Assembly: GCF_902498195.1 (NCBI RefSeq) | Contig: NZ_CABVIY010000002.1 | Coordinates: forward strand, 620,001 to 684,000 | From: Pseudomonas fluorescens | Lineage (GTDB): Bacteria; Pseudomonadota; Gammaproteobacteria; Pseudomonadales; Pseudomonadaceae | Length of the DNA: 64,000 bases | Direction: 5' to 3' | In this document: positions 1 to 11,464 of the stretch, piece after piece | Layout of the letters: the number at the start of each line of letters is the position of its first letter | Position numbering within the stretch: position 1 is the first letter of the stretch | Made by a program: the position numbers and the translations under genes | The notes under the pieces: model-generated | Databases searched by the model: none | What the model saw: only the letters and a program-made list of their open reading frames with translations | Told to the model about the DNA's origin: nothing

Positions 1-818
<818 letters not shown>

Positions 819-826
819 GGTCCGCC

Positions 827-1675
827 ATGAGCCTGGAAAACATCTCCTGCCAGAAAAGCTTTGGCGGCTGGCACAAGCGCTATCGACACCGCTCCGACGT
901 GCTGGGCTGCGACATGGTGTTCGCCGTGTATCTGCCGCCGCAAGCCGAGCAGGGTGGCAAACTGCCGGTGCTGTACTGGTTGTCCGGCCTGACCTGCACC
1001 GACGAGAACTTCATGCAGAAAGCCGGCGCCATGCGCATGGCCGCCGAACTGGGGTTGATCATTGTCGCGCCGGACACCAGCCCTCGCGGTCCCGACGTGC
1101 CGGGCGATCCGGACGGCGCCTGGGACTTCGGTCTGGGCGCCGGTTTTTACCTGAATGCCACCCAGGAACCCTGGTCGCGTCACTACCGGATGCACGACTA
1201 TGTCGTGCAGGAATTGCCGGCATTGGTCGAAGCCCATTTCCCGGCGGCGGACAAGCGCGGCATCAGCGGTCACTCGATGGGTGGCCACGGTGCGCTGGTC
1301 TGTGCGTTGCGCAATCCGGGGCGTTATCTGTCGGTGTCGGCGTTCTCGCCGATCAACAATCCGATGGATTGTCCGTGGGGGCAAAAAGCCTTTTCCCGTT
1401 ATCTGGGCGAGGACCGTTCGAAATGGCGCGAGTGGGATGCCTGTGTGTTGATTGCCGAGGCCGATGAGAAGCTGCCGCTACTGGTCGATCAGGGCGACCG
1501 CGATGATTTCCTGGCCACCCAGCTCAAGCCTGAAGCCTTGCAACAGGCGAGCAAACTGGCCGGTCACCCGCTGACGTTGCGCCTGCAACCTGGCTACGAC
1601 CACAGCTATTTCTTCATTGCCAGTTTCATCGAAGATCACTTGCGGCATCACGCGCATGCTCTAGTTGCCCAATAG
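827..1675 (+). CDS. fghA: S-formylglutathione hydrolase
   Basis: An esterase-D family alpha/beta hydrolase of 282 residues, a normal family length. It splits S-formylglutathione into formate and glutathione, finishing the pathway begun by adhC. The nucleophile elbow GHSMGG places the catalytic serine at residue 150. An acidic residue near 224-227 (QGDRDD) and His259 (GYDHSYFF) complete the likely triad. The start follows adhC by 8 bases, which fits co-transcription. A strong intrinsic terminator-like hairpin lies just downstream and abuts the ispF start codon, so the operon probably ends here. Confidence 0.96.
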   Translation: MSLENISCQKSFGGWHKRYRHRSDVLGCDMVFAVYLPPQAEQGGKLPVLYWLSGLTCTDENFMQKAGAMRMAAELGLIIVAPDTSPRGPDVPGDPDGAWDFGLGAGFYLNATQEPWSRHYRMHDYVVQELPALVEAHFPAADKRGISGHSMGGHGALVCALRNPGRYLSVSAFSPINNPMDCPWGQKAFSRYLGEDRSKWREWDACVLIAEADEKLPLLVDQGDRDDFLATQLKPEALQQASKLAGHPLTLRLQPGYDHSYFFIASFIEDHLRHHAHALVAQ

Positions 1676-1687
1676 CAGGTAGAATCA

Positions 1688-1715
1688 CGCCCTGATAAAT
1701 TCGGGGCGTTTTTTT
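1688..1715 (+). terminator. Terminator-like hairpin with T-run touching the ispF start codon
   Basis: The stem CGCCCTGA (1688-1695) pairs with TCGGGGCG (1701-1708) around a 5-base loop and is followed by seven T residues (1709-1715). The next base is the A of the ispF ATG. It looks like the fghA terminator, but its position leaves no room for a Shine-Dalgarno sequence in front of ispF. Confidence 0.8.
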
Positions 1716-2189
1716 ATGCGTATTGGCCACGGCTATGATGTGCACCGTTTCGCTGAAGGCGATTTCATTACTCTGGGCGGCGTGCGTATCGCACACGGCT
1801 TCGGGCTGCTCGCTCATTCCGACGGTGACGTCCTGCTGCACGCCTTGAGCGATGCCTTGCTCGGGGCTGCCGCGCTGGGTGATATCGGCAAGCACTTCCC
1901 GGACACCGACCCGCAGTTCAAGGGCGCCGACAGCCGAGTGCTGTTGCGTCATGTCGTCGCACTGATCCACGCCAAAGGCTGGAAGGTCGGCAACGTCGAT
2001 AACACCATCGTCGCCCAGGCGCCGAAAATGGCCCCGCATATCGAATCGATGCGCGCGCTGATTGCCGCGGATCTTCAAGTTGAGTTGGATCAAGTGAACG
2101 TGAAAGCTACCACCACCGAAAAGCTCGGCTTTGTCGGTCGCGAAGAAGGCATTGCCGTGCATTCCGTTGCCTTGTTGCTGCGCGCATGA
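1716..2189 (+). CDS. ispF: 2-C-methyl-D-erythritol 2,4-cyclodiphosphate synthase
   Basis: A 157-residue protein with the family start [12 protein letters not shown]; Asp8, His10 and His42 are the expected divalent-metal ligands. It converts CDP-ME 2-phosphate to MEcPP with release of CMP in the non-mevalonate isoprenoid pathway. The conserved start fixes the ATG at 1716, yet the bases in front are the T-run of a terminator-like hairpin and no Shine-Dalgarno sequence is visible. The stop overlaps the truD start by 4 bases (ATGA), so ispF opens a tightly packed run ispF-truD-surE-pcm. Confidence 0.97.
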   Translation: MRIGHGYDVHRFAEGDFITLGGVRIAHGFGLLAHSDGDVLLHALSDALLGAAALGDIGKHFPDTDPQFKGADSRVLLRHVVALIHAKGWKVGNVDNTIVAQAPKMAPHIESMRALIAADLQVELDQVNVKATTTEKLGFVGREEGIAVHSVALLLRA

Positions 2190-3231
2190 ACGAACTGCAA
2201 TTGCTAGGCCCGCGGGCTTATGGTGAGGCCCTCGGCACGGCGGTATTGAAAGCCATCGCGGAAGATTTCCAGGTCGACGAAGTCCTCGACATTCCCTTGA
2301 GCGGCGACGGCGAACACCTGTGGATCTGGGTGGAAAAACGCGGCCTGAATACCGAAGAAGCGGCGCGGCGAATCGCCAAGGCCGCCGGCGTCCCATTGCG
2401 CACTGTCAGCTACGCCGGGCTCAAGGATCGTCAGGCGCTGACGCGTCAGTGGTTCAGCGTGCAGCTGCCGGGCAAGGCCGATCCGGACCTGTCGGCGGCG
2501 GAAAACGACACGCTGAAAATCCTCAAGACCAGCCGGCACAAACGCAAGTTGCAGCGCGGTGCGCATTCGGCCAACGGCTTCACCTTGCGACTAACCCAGT
2601 TCGCTGGCGACAAGGCGGGGATCGAAGATCGCCTGCAGGTGATCGCCAAACAGGGCATCCCCAACTATTTCGGCGCCCAGCGCTTCGGGCATGACGGCGG
2701 CAACGTGGTCGATGCCCGTGCCTGGGCCGCGCGCAAGGCCTTGCCGGAACAGCGTAACGTTCGATCGCGCCTGCTCTCCACCGCGCGCAGTTTCCTGTTC
2801 AATCAGGTGCTGGCCGCGCGTGTCGCCGACGGCACCTGGCAGCGCGCCCAGGTCGGCGATCTGCTGGCGTTCACCGACAGCCGCAGCTTTTTTCCGGCCG
2901 GCGAGGCCGAATGCAGCGATCCGCGCCTGGCGATTCTCGATCTGCACCCGACGGGTCCGCAGTGGGGCGAAGGTGACTCGCCGGCCACGGGCGCTGTCCA
3001 TGAACTGGAGCAGGCAATCGCCGCGCGCGAAGCGGACCTTCGCGATTGGTTGATTAACGCCGGAATGAGCCACGAACGTCGAATCCTGCGGCTGCCTATT
3101 GCCGGGTTGACGTGGCATTATCCCGAGCCTGACATTCTGCAACTGGAATTCGTCCTGCCGGCCGGATGTTTCGCCACCGTATTGGTGCGCGAGCTTGTCG
3201 ATCTGGTGCCGGTGGGGCAGACGGACAGCCC

Positions 3232-3244
<13 letters not shown>
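2186..3244 (+). CDS. truD: tRNA pseudouridine(13) synthase TruD
   Basis: A 352-residue TruD-family enzyme that isomerises uridine 13 in certain tRNAs. The catalytic aspartate is Asp81 in the motif [10 protein letters not shown], followed by the conserved basic and aromatic residues of family motif II. Length is typical. It starts within the ispF stop (4-base overlap) and its own end overlaps the start of surE by 13 bases, showing translational coupling on both sides. Identification is secure from the motif and the conserved Pseudomonas gene order. Confidence 0.96.
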
Positions 3245-4658
<1,414 letters not shown>

Positions 4659-4666
4659 GCATTTAT

Positions 4667-4680
4667 TTCAGCGCGCTGAA
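4667..4680. repeat. 14-bp perfect palindrome after pcm
   Basis: TTCAGCGCGCTGAA reads the same on both strands and lies 9 bases after the pcm stop. No T-run follows, so it is not an obvious intrinsic terminator; it could be a protein-binding site or a short RNA hairpin. The rest of the 211-base gap before nlpD shows nothing else I can name. Confidence 0.4.
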
Positions 4681-4869
4681 TTCTCTTCGATGGCCTTTGT
4701 CTTACATCGGCATCGATGGGTTAAACGGGGTGTTTTGTCTGGCAGCAAACGTGTGCGTGAAGCCTTTTCGCTTCATTAAGGGTAAAGCGTGCACGGCCCG
4801 TTATACTGGCGACATTTCGTGCCGGAACACGGCAAATCATATTTTCAGCCACCACAAAGGGAGCGGCGG

Positions 4870-5730
4870 GTGAGTCTCACAGTCATTGCGCAGCGTATGG
4901 GTAAAACGAGCTTTCAGCGCCTGGTGACTGGCCTTGTCATGAGCACCTTGCTGGTCGGTTGTTCCAGCAACAAATCCAGCGATGTACGGGTTGTCGATCG
5001 CAACAACAATGCGGTTGCCCAGCGCCCGGCGGTCACGACAGGGCAGTACGTTGTCCGGCCGAAAGATACGTTGTTCTCGATCGCCTTCCGCTACGGTTGG
5101 GACTACAAGGCGCTCGCAGCACGCAACAACATTCCCGAGCCCTACACGATCCGTCCGGGTCAGACGATTCGCTTCGATGGTCGCACCGGTTCAACACCGA
5201 CAACGGTGGTCAGTTCGTCCAATTCCACACCTTCGTCATCGAGTAAAACCACGGTTATTCGTCGTCCGGTCGACGGTGCCACTACGACCACGCCGGTGGT
5301 TGTACCGTCCGTCGCCAACAAGCCGGCACCCGCTCCATTGCCTCCTGCAGGTCCGGCCCCGACCGGCTGGGGATGGCCTTCTAATGGCATTTTGATTGGA
5401 AAATTCTCTTCAAACGGTAGTTTGAATAAAGGAATTGATATCGCCGGAGATTTGGGACAGCCTGTTTTAGCTGCGTCTGATGGGACGGTGGTATACGCCG
5501 GGAGTGGCTTAAGGGGCTACGGCGAATTAGTCATCATCAAACACAGCGAAACCTACGTCAGTGCCTACGGACATAACCGCAGGCTGTTGGTTCGGGAGGG
5601 GCAGCAGGTCAAGGTCGGACAGACAATTGCCGAAATGGGGTCAACGGGTACAGACCGGGTGAAACTGCATTTTGAGATTCGCCGCCAAGGTAAACCTGTA
5701 GATCCGCTGCAATTCCTGCCACGTCGTTGA
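4870..5730 (+). CDS. nlpD: NlpD lipoprotein (LysM plus degenerate LytM/M23 domain), amidase activator
   Basis: A 286-residue lipoprotein if begun at the GTG at 4870, which puts a clear lipobox (LLVGC, Cys31) at a normal distance; the longer upstream frame spoils the signal peptide. A LysM domain (about residues 50-97) precedes a low-complexity Ser/Thr/Pro linker and a C-terminal M23 domain. Two zinc ligands of active M23 enzymes appear replaced (NKGID for HKGID, KLHFEI for HLHFEI). This agrees with NlpD homologues that activate cell-wall amidases rather than cut peptidoglycan. The M23 part (about 5383-5545) uses unusually AT-rich codons. In pseudomonads a main rpoS promoter lies inside nlpD. 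Confidence 0.93.
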   Translation: MSLTVIAQRMGKTSFQRLVTGLVMSTLLVGCSSNKSSDVRVVDRNNNAVAQRPAVTTGQYVVRPKDTLFSIAFRYGWDYKALAARNNIPEPYTIRPGQTIRFDGRTGSTPTTVVSSSNSTPSSSSKTTVIRRPVDGATTTTPVVVPSVANKPAPAPLPPAGPAPTGWGWPSNGILIGKFSSNGSLNKGIDIAGDLGQPVLAASDGTVVYAGSGLRGYGELVIIKHSETYVSAYGHNRRLLVREGQQVKVGQTIAEMGSTGTDRVKLHFEIRRQGKPVDPLQFLPRR

Positions 5731-5739
5731 TCGCTACCA

Positions 5740-5768
5740 GCCTGTTCCATCACGTAGAGGGGACAGGC
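5740..5768 (+). promoter_or_regulatory. Hairpin in the rpoS leader
   Basis: GCCTGT (5740-5745) and CC (5747-5748) can pair with GG (5761-5762) and ACAGGC (5763-5768), with T5746 bulged and a 12-base loop. It sits just after the nlpD stop and 66 bases before the rpoS ATG. No T-run follows, so it is not a plain terminator. A role in rpoS message stability or translation is only inferred. Confidence 0.4.
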
Positions 5769-5834
5769 TCCAGCGTTGCCAAGGATAAAGGCGCCGCTTG
5801 AGCTTGAGGTCGAACTCACCAAAGGACTATAACA

Positions 5835-6842
5835 ATGGCTCTCAGTAAAGAAGTGCCGGAGTTTGACATCGACGATGAGGTTCTCCTGATGGAGACCGGC
5901 ATCGATACGGATTCGATGTCGAATGATGAAGGGGCGGCTCCACCTTCCGTTCGTGCCAAATCCAAACACTCCGCGTCGTTGAAGCAACACAAGTACATTG
6001 ACTACACGCGGGCGCTCGATGCCACGCAGTTGTATCTCAATGAGATCGGCTTTTCCCCCCTGTTGTCCCCCGAAGAAGAAGTTCATTTTGCGCGCCTGTC
6101 GCAAAGTGGCGATCCGGCCGGGCGCAAACGCATGATTGAAAGCAACCTGCGGCTGGTGGTGAAAATCGCCCGGCGCTACGTCAATCGTGGCTTGTCGCTG
6201 CTTGATCTGATCGAAGAGGGCAACCTCGGCCTGATTCGGGCGGTGGAGAAGTTCGACCCTGAGCGCGGCTTCCGCTTTTCGACCTACGCGACCTGGTGGA
6301 TTCGTCAAACCATCGAGCGCGCGATCATGAATCAGACCCGGACCATCCGGTTGCCGATCCATGTGGTCAAGGAGCTCAACGTGTACCTTCGGGCTGCACG
6401 TGAGCTGACGCAGAAGCTCGACCATGAACCCTCACCCGAAGAAATCGCCAACCTGCTGGAAAAACCGGTGGGCGAGGTCAAGCGCATGCTCGGCTTGAAT
6501 GAGCGGGTTTCTTCGGTCGACGTCTCGCTGGGTCCGGATTCGGATAAAACCCTGCTGGACACCCTGACCGATGATCGCCCAACCGATCCGTGCGAGCTGT
6601 TGCAGGATGACGACCTGTCGCAGAGCATCGATCAATGGCTGTCCGAGTTGACCGACAAGCAGCGCGAGGTGGTTGTTCGCCGCTTCGGCCTGCGCGGCCA
6701 CGAGAGCAGCACCCTGGAAGACGTAGGCCTGGAAATTGGCCTGACCCGGGAACGGGTCAGACAGATTCAGGTTGAAGGCCTGAAGCGTCTTCGGGAGATC
6801 CTGGAGAAGAATGGCTTGTCGAGCGAGTCGCTGTTTCAATAA
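5835..6842 (+). CDS. rpoS: RNA polymerase sigma factor RpoS (sigma-38)
   Basis: A 335-residue sigma-70 family protein. Region 1.2 includes YLNEIG, and region 2 runs through [20 protein letters not shown] and the -10 recognition helix with [11 protein letters not shown]. Region 4 near the C-terminus holds the helix-turn-helix [15 protein letters not shown] segment seen here as [12 protein letters not shown]. RpoS directs the general stress and stationary-phase response. The start has a good ribosome-binding site (AAAGGA, 8 bases upstream). It follows nlpD and precedes rsmZ, exactly as in other Pseudomonas, and ends in a strong terminator at 6862-6894. Confidence 0.98.
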   Translation: MALSKEVPEFDIDDEVLLMETGIDTDSMSNDEGAAPPSVRAKSKHSASLKQHKYIDYTRALDATQLYLNEIGFSPLLSPEEEVHFARLSQSGDPAGRKRMIESNLRLVVKIARRYVNRGLSLLDLIEEGNLGLIRAVEKFDPERGFRFSTYATWWIRQTIERAIMNQTRTIRLPIHVVKELNVYLRAARELTQKLDHEPSPEEIANLLEKPVGEVKRMLGLNERVSSVDVSLGPDSDKTLLDTLTDDRPTDPCELLQDDDLSQSIDQWLSELTDKQREVVVRRFGLRGHESSTLEDVGLEIGLTRERVRQIQVEGLKRLREILEKNGLSSESLFQ

Positions 6843-6861
6843 CAGGCTCGTATAGATGGCA

Positions 6862-6894
6862 ACAAAAAGCCCCGACTGGTTCGGGGCTTTTTGT
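6862..6894 (+). terminator. rpoS intrinsic terminator
   Basis: An A-rich stretch and the stem AAAAAGCCCCGA pair with TCGGGGCTTTTT around a short loop, 19 bases after the rpoS stop. The U-tract follows on the plus strand. Confidence 0.92.
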
Positions 6895-7011
6895 TGGCTG
6901 GAGGATTCAATTTCGATGGAGCGGGTTGAATGTCGGTTTCTTCGCTAGCGGCGACCTGCGGTTAGGCCTGCAGCACCATGAGGGCAGGGGATCAGGTTTT
7001 TCGACATACGT

Positions 7012-7029
7012 TGTAAGTCTTCACTTACT
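7012..7029 (+). promoter_or_regulatory. GacA upstream activating sequence of rsmZ
   Basis: TGTAAG-N6-CTTACT matches the GacA box TGTAAG-N6-CTTACA with one change in the last base. It lies about 190 bases before the presumed rsmZ start, the distance typical of this promoter in pseudomonads. A second partial GTAAG half (7035-7039) follows. It predicts dependence on the GacS/GacA two-component system. Confidence 0.85.
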
Positions 7030-7201
7030 CTTTCGTAAGTGTTCGATATTTTTACAGTGTGGCGGTCGGCCGTTGCCTATCACGCACAGTGTTATCTCTC
7101 TGAAAGTTAAGTCATTTTTTAAAGATTATGAGCATATGACAGCCTGTTCAGGCCCAGGAGGGCGGTTGCTCTCACTGGGGATCCCATTAGTATCCGGGTT
7201 G

Positions 7202-7330
7202 TGTCAACGGACAGACACACCCTTCACGGATGAAGGGGATGGACATCGCAGGAAGCGATTCATCAGGACGATGAAAAGGAATACAGGGAATAGGGAAAAA
7301 ATGTGGGCGGGTCAAACCGCCCCTTTTTTT
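7202..7330 (+). ncRNA. rsmZ: Regulatory sRNA RsmZ (RsmA/RsmE-sequestering)
   Basis: The segment begins with TGTCAACGGACAGACAC, which folds on itself, and carries eight to nine GGA triplets, many displayed in short hairpins (for example ACATCGCAGGAAGCGAT and TCATCAGGACGATGA). It ends in the GGGCGG/CCGCCC hairpin (7305-7322) and a T-run to 7330. This layout, and the position between rpoS and fdxA, identifies RsmZ. RsmZ titrates the translational repressors RsmA/RsmE and so relieves repression of secondary metabolism and exoproducts. The 5' end at 7202 is set by resemblance to known RsmZ, not by mapping. An open reading frame across it (6926-7339) is not credible. Confidence 0.93.
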
Positions 7331-7345
7331 CGCCCGTAGAAAAGC

Positions 7346-7370
7346 AAAAAGGCCCTTGTGGGGCCTTTTT
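7346..7370 (-). terminator. fdxA terminator (minus strand)
   Basis: AAAAAGGCCC and GGGCCTTTTT form a stem around a 5-base loop between rsmZ and fdxA. On the minus strand it ends in a U-tract 17 bases after the fdxA stop; it could also back up rsmZ termination on the plus strand. Confidence 0.88.
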
Positions 7371-7387
7371 CGCGAACGCGGGGGTGA

Positions 7388-7711
7388 TCAGCGTTCGAGG
7401 TGTTCGATCTTGCCTGGTTTGCCATCCCATTCAGCGGAATCGGGCAGTGGATCTTTCCGCTCGGTAATGTTCGGCCAAACCTCGGCCAACTCCAGGTTCA
7501 AGGCAAGGAAGTTTTCCATACCCGCCGGGACTTCATCTTCGGAGAAGATGGCTACGGCAGGGCATTCAGGTTCGCACAGTGCGCAGTCGATGCACTCATC
7601 CGGGTGAATCACCAGGAAATTCGGGCCTTCGTAAAAGCAGTCCACCGGACAGACTTCTACGCAGTCGGTGTACTTGCACTTGATGCAGTTGTCGGTGACG
7701 ACGAAGGTCAT
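7388..7711 (-). CDS. fdxA: Seven-iron ferredoxin FdxA
   Basis: A 107-residue ferredoxin of the Azotobacter FdI type. The start [21 protein letters not shown] is the family standard; upstream codons would add 14 unrelated residues. Two cysteine clusters ([17 protein letters not shown] and [12 protein letters not shown]) bind a 3Fe-4S and a 4Fe-4S centre. It is a low-potential electron carrier, and its exact partner is not shown by the sequence. It is transcribed towards rsmZ and away from nothing on the right, since mutS lies upstream in the same direction with a 141-base gap. Confidence 0.95.
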   Translation of the reverse strand: MTFVVTDNCIKCKYTDCVEVCPVDCFYEGPNFLVIHPDECIDCALCEPECPAVAIFSEDEVPAGMENFLALNLELAEVWPNITERKDPLPDSAEWDGKPGKIEHLER

Positions 7712-7852
7712 TTCTAATTTTCTCCTCAGGCGCGGCTTGCTGCGCCCCTTCACGTAGGGGTCGCAAGGTTTGGGAGCGATAGTCTGCAGGCCAGGCTATA
7801 ACCTGCAGCATCCCAAACCGCGCGCGATTCTATCAGCTTACAAGCCTGTGCG

Positions 7853-10432
7853 TTAGATCCGTGTCTTTAGTGTATAGAGCATTTCGAGTGCGCGGCGCGG
7901 CGTCATGTCGTCCAGATCGAGCTTGGCCAGGTCATCCAGCACCGGGTGCGGCAGGCTGGCGAACATGTCGCTCTGTTGAGGCGCGGCCGGTTTGCCCTTG
8001 GCAGGCTTGGGCGTTTCATGGGGCAGGGCGGTGTCTTCCAGCCGGCTCAAATGCTCGCGGGCGCGCACGATCACTTCACTCGGCACACCGGCCAACTGCG
8101 CCACCGCCAGGCCGTAGCTCTGGCTGGCAGGCCCTGGCAGCACGTGGTGCAGGAACACGATGCGTTCATTGTGCTCGGTCGCGTTGAGGTGAACGTTGGC
8201 CACCAGTGGTTGGGCTTCCGGCAAGACCGTCAGCTCGAAGTAGTGGGTGGCGAACAGTGTGTAGGCGCGCAAATGGGCCAGTCGTTCCGCCGCCGCCCAG
8301 GCCAGGGACAAGCCGTCGAACGTGCTGGTGCCGCGTCCGACTTCGTCCATCAGCACCAGGCTGCGCTCGGTGGCGTTGTGCAGGATGTTGGCGGTTTCGC
8401 TCATTTCGACCATGAAGGTCGAGCGCCCGCCGGCCAGGTCATCGCTTGAACCGATCCGCGTGAAGATCCGGTCGACCAGCGACAATTCACAACTGGCCGC
8501 CGGTACGAAACTGCCGATATGGGCCAGCAACACGATCAACGCGGTCTGGCGCATGTAAGTGGATTTACCGCCCATGTTCGGGCCGGTGATCACCAGCATG
8601 CGCGTATTGTCGTCAAGGCTCAGGTCATTGGCTACGAACGGCGTGGTCAGCACTTGTTCGACCACTGGGTGGCGACCCTGGCTGATACGCATGCATGGCT
8701 CGCTGACGAATCGCGGACAGTTCAAGTCCAGGTTCAGCGCGCGCTCGGCAAGGTTGCTGAGTACGTCCAGCTCGGCCAGCGCCGCGGCGGTGTCCTGCAG
8801 CGGTGGCAATTGTGCGATCAGATCCTCGAGCAGCGCTTCGTAGAGCATCTTCTCCCGGGCCAGGGCGCGGCTCTTGGCCGACAAGGCCTTGTCTTCGAAG
8901 GCCTTGAGCTCCGGCGTAATGAATCGTTCGGCACCCTTGAGGGTCTGGCGGCGGATGTAGTCGGCCGGTGCCGATTCAGCCTGTTTGCTCGGCAGCTCGA
9001 TGAAGTAACCGTGGATGCGGTTGTAACCGACTTTCAGGTGCGACAGGCCGGTGCGGGCTTTTTCACGGGCTTCGAGGTCGATCAGGAATTGCCCGGCGTT
9101 TTCGCTGAGCGATTGCAGTTCATCGAGTTCGCTGTCGTAACCGGTCTTCAGCACGCCACCGTCGCGGATCACCGCTGGCGGGTTATCGACGATGGCTTTT
9201 TCCAGCAGCGCGGCCAACGCCGGATAGGTACTGGTGGTGATCGCCAGTTGTTGCAGGTGCGGAGCTTCAAGCTCGGTCATCGCCACTTGCAATTCAGGCA
9301 GCGCGCCGAGAGCGTCGCGCAGGCGTGCAAGGTCCCGCGGGCGGGCGTTGCGCAGGCCAATGCGGGCAAGGATCCGCTCGATGTCGCCGATTTCCTTGAG
9401 TTGCGGTTGCAGTTTTTCGAAACGGTAGCCGTCGAGCAGGCACGTGATCGACGTCTGACGGGCCAGCAGAATTTTCAGGTCGCGCAGAGGGCGATTAAGC
9501 CAGCGGGTCAGTAAACGGCTGCCCATGGCGGTCTGGCAACGGTCGACCACCGATTGCAACGTGTTGTCACGACCGCCGGCCAGGTTGGTGTCCAGCTCCA
9601 GGTTGCGACGGCTCGCGCCGTCCAGCACCACGGTATCGTCCAGGCGTTCATGGCGCAGGCTGCGCAAGTGGGGAAGGGCGGTGCGTTGGGTTTCCTTGGC
9701 ATAGGCCAGCAGGCAACCGGCGGAGCCGATGGCCAGCGTCAGGTTCTCGCAACCGAAACCTTTCAGGTCCTGGGTGGAAAATTGCTGGCACAGGCTTTTC
9801 AGCGCCGAATCACGCTCGAAATCCCATGGCGCACGGCGACGAACGCCACGACGTTTTTCCGCTGGTAGATCCTTTGGCCAGTCATCCGGGATCAGCAGCT
9901 CCACCGGATTGACGCGCTCCAGCTCCGCCAGCAGATTCTCCCAGCCCTTGATTTCCAGCACGCTGAAGTTGCCGCTGGTAATGTCCAGCACCGCCAGGCC
10001 GAACAGGCGCTCATCACCCAGGACGGCAGCGATCAGGTTATCCCGACGTTCATCCAGCAGCGCCTCGTCACTCACCGTCCCGGGGGTGATGATCCGCACC
10101 ACCTGACGATCTACCGGCCCCTTGCTGGTGGCAGGGTCGCCGACCTGTTCACAGATCACCACCGACTCGCCGAGTTTCACCAGTTTCGCCAGGTAACCTT
10201 CGGCGGCGTGGTAAGGAATCCCGCACATCGGAATCGCCTGGCCGGCCGATTGCCCACGGGCGGTCAGGGTGATGTCCAGCAACTTGGCGGCCTTCTTCGC
10301 GTCCTCATAGAAGATCTCGTAGAAGTCACCCATGCGGTAGAACATCAACTGGTCTGGGTGCTGGTTCTTCAGGCGCCAGTACTGTTGCATCATCGGCGTG
10401 TGGGAGGACAGGTCGGAAACGGCTGTATTCAT
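7853..10432 (-). CDS. mutS: DNA mismatch repair protein MutS
   Basis: An 859-residue MutS when begun at [18 protein letters not shown] (10432), a normal family length; an extended frame up to 10576 adds 48 residues that are not MutS-like. The mismatch-reading Phe-X-Glu motif is Phe37-Tyr-Glu39 (GDFYEIF). The C-terminal ATPase holds Walker [10 protein letters not shown] and the Walker B/signature region with [14 protein letters not shown]. MutS binds mismatches and recruits MutL. The gene is divergent from the repressor at 10634 and forms the left border of the mutS-cinA tailocin locus. Confidence 0.97.
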   Translation of the reverse strand: MNTAVSDLSSHTPMMQQYWRLKNQHPDQLMFYRMGDFYEIFYEDAKKAAKLLDITLTARGQSAGQAIPMCGIPYHAAEGYLAKLVKLGESVVICEQVGDPATSKGPVDRQVVRIITPGTVSDEALLDERRDNLIAAVLGDERLFGLAVLDITSGNFSVLEIKGWENLLAELERVNPVELLIPDDWPKDLPAEKRRGVRRRAPWDFERDSALKSLCQQFSTQDLKGFGCENLTLAIGSAGCLLAYAKETQRTALPHLRSLRHERLDDTVVLDGASRRNLELDTNLAGGRDNTLQSVVDRCQTAMGSRLLTRWLNRPLRDLKILLARQTSITCLLDGYRFEKLQPQLKEIGDIERILARIGLRNARPRDLARLRDALGALPELQVAMTELEAPHLQQLAITTSTYPALAALLEKAIVDNPPAVIRDGGVLKTGYDSELDELQSLSENAGQFLIDLEAREKARTGLSHLKVGYNRIHGYFIELPSKQAESAPADYIRRQTLKGAERFITPELKAFEDKALSAKSRALAREKMLYEALLEDLIAQLPPLQDTAAALAELDVLSNLAERALNLDLNCPRFVSEPCMRISQGRHPVVEQVLTTPFVANDLSLDDNTRMLVITGPNMGGKSTYMRQTALIVLLAHIGSFVPAASCELSLVDRIFTRIGSSDDLAGGRSTFMVEMSETANILHNATERSLVLMDEVGRGTSTFDGLSLAWAAAERLAHLRAYTLFATHYFELTVLPEAQPLVANVHLNATEHNERIVFLHHVLPGPASQSYGLAVAQLAGVPSEVIVRAREHLSRLEDTALPHETPKPAKGKPAAPQQSDMFASLPHPVLDDLAKLDLDDMTPRRALEMLYTLKTRI

Positions 10433-10553
10433 TGGGGATCGGAAAACTCGTTGAAAGGTGTGGGGCAAAGGTGGGGCATCGGCCCGGCTTTTCCGCGATG
10501 GGCGCAAGATTAACATGGGCGGTCTGCCGGACGCAGGGATGAACGCCATGTGG

Positions 10554-10600
10554 TGCATTTCTACTGGTTTATGCACTGTTTATGCGTTATTAATGCAATT
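10554..10600. promoter_or_regulatory. Operator-like repeats between mutS and the repressor
   Basis: Two inverted repeats stand here. GTGCAT (10554-10559) and ATGCAC (10571-10576) form a perfect 6-bp pair. TGCGTTA (10583-10589), a central T, and TAATGCA (10591-10597) form a near-perfect 15-bp palindrome. The core TATGCGTTA (10581-10589) recurs twice before the holin gene. They are probable binding sites of the adjacent XRE/S24 repressor, by analogy with autoregulated phage repressors. Confidence 0.6.
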
Positions 10601-10633
10601 CGGCATTTGTCTTCTTCGAGAAGTACCAACACT

Positions 10634-11377
10634 ATGCGCGTGATGCAAAAACGCAATGTTTCTACCGTCTTGAGAGCGCTGCTCGATCAGCACGGGATCT
10701 CCCCGACGGAGCTTCACCGTCGTACCGGCGTGGCTCAATCCACGCTCTCGCGTATCCTCAGCGGGAAGATCGTCGATCCTTCGGACAAGCACATTTCGAA
10801 GATCGCCGAGTATTTCAACCTGAGCACGGACCAGTTGCGCGGTCGCGCGGAAGTCGCGTCGCCAGCGACTGTCGGACGCGATAAGTCGCATTCGGAGCTC
10901 AAGGATATAAGTCTGTGGGACGACGATACGCCCGTCGAAGACGACGAGGTGTCTGTCCCCTTTCTGCGCGAGGTAGAGTTGGCTGCGGGATCGGGAAGAT
11001 TTGTCATTGAAGAGAGCGAACGCTCTAGTTTGCGCTTCGGCAAGCGCAGTCTGCGCCATAACGGCGTGCAGTTCGACCAGGCAAAATGTGTCACCGTGCG
11101 TGGCAACAGTATGTTGCCAGTGCTGCGTGACGGGGCCACTGTCGGGGTCAATGCCGGCAAATGCGGGATTGGCGACATCATTGACGGCGATCTTTATGCA
11201 ATCAACCACAACGGCCAGTTGCGCGTGAAACAGCTTTATCGCCTGCCCACCGGTATTCGTCTGCGCAGCTTCAACCGTGATGAACATCCGGACGAGGACT
11301 ACAGTTTTCAGGAGATGCAGGAGGAACAAATCGTTATCCTCGGTCACGTCTTCTGGTGGGGCATGTACGCTCGATAA
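10634..11377 (+). CDS. LexA/CI-like (XRE-S24) repressor of the mutS-cinA tailocin locus
   Basis: A 247-residue phage-type repressor. An N-terminal XRE helix-turn-helix (about residues 9-70, TGVAQSTLSRILSGK) is followed by an acidic linker and a C-terminal S24 peptidase domain. Ser159 (GNSMLP) and Lys199 (RVKQL) form the expected Ser-Lys dyad, and Ala118-Gly119 is the likely self-cleavage bond, implying RecA-induced inactivation during DNA damage. Regulators of this kind (PrtR-like) sit at the head of R-tailocin clusters between mutS and cinA in P. fluorescens relatives. Here only a holin follows. The ATG at 10634 is preferred; one at 10643 is possible. It is probably autoregulated through the repeats at 10554-10600. 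Confidence 0.88.
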   Translation: MRVMQKRNVSTVLRALLDQHGISPTELHRRTGVAQSTLSRILSGKIVDPSDKHISKIAEYFNLSTDQLRGRAEVASPATVGRDKSHSELKDISLWDDDTPVEDDEVSVPFLREVELAAGSGRFVIEESERSSLRFGKRSLRHNGVQFDQAKCVTVRGNSMLPVLRDGATVGVNAGKCGIGDIIDGDLYAINHNGQLRVKQLYRLPTGIRLRSFNRDEHPDEDYSFQEMQEEQIVILGHVFWWGMYAR

Positions 11378-11393
11378 CCTCGGTTTCGCCCGG

Positions 11394-11419
11394 AAAAACC
11401 GCTAACCCAGCGGTTTTTT
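11394..11419 (+). terminator. Terminator after the repressor
   Basis: AAAAACCGCT and AGCGGTTTTT pair around AACCC and are followed by further T residues, 17 bases after the repressor stop. This separates the repressor from the holin unit. Confidence 0.9.
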
Positions 11420-11464
11420 TTCGCCTGGTAAATACACGTCATAGCGTCTTCAAGCGTTTTTTTG

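Noticed and set aside
6926..7339. A 137-codon plus-strand frame between rpoS and fdxA
   Set aside because: It spans the GacA box, promoter and the rsmZ sRNA, with no ribosome-binding site or domain.
10550..10633. An N-terminal extension of the tailocin-locus repressor
   Set aside because: The added residues translate the operator repeats and are not part of an XRE domain; the ATG at 10634 is better.
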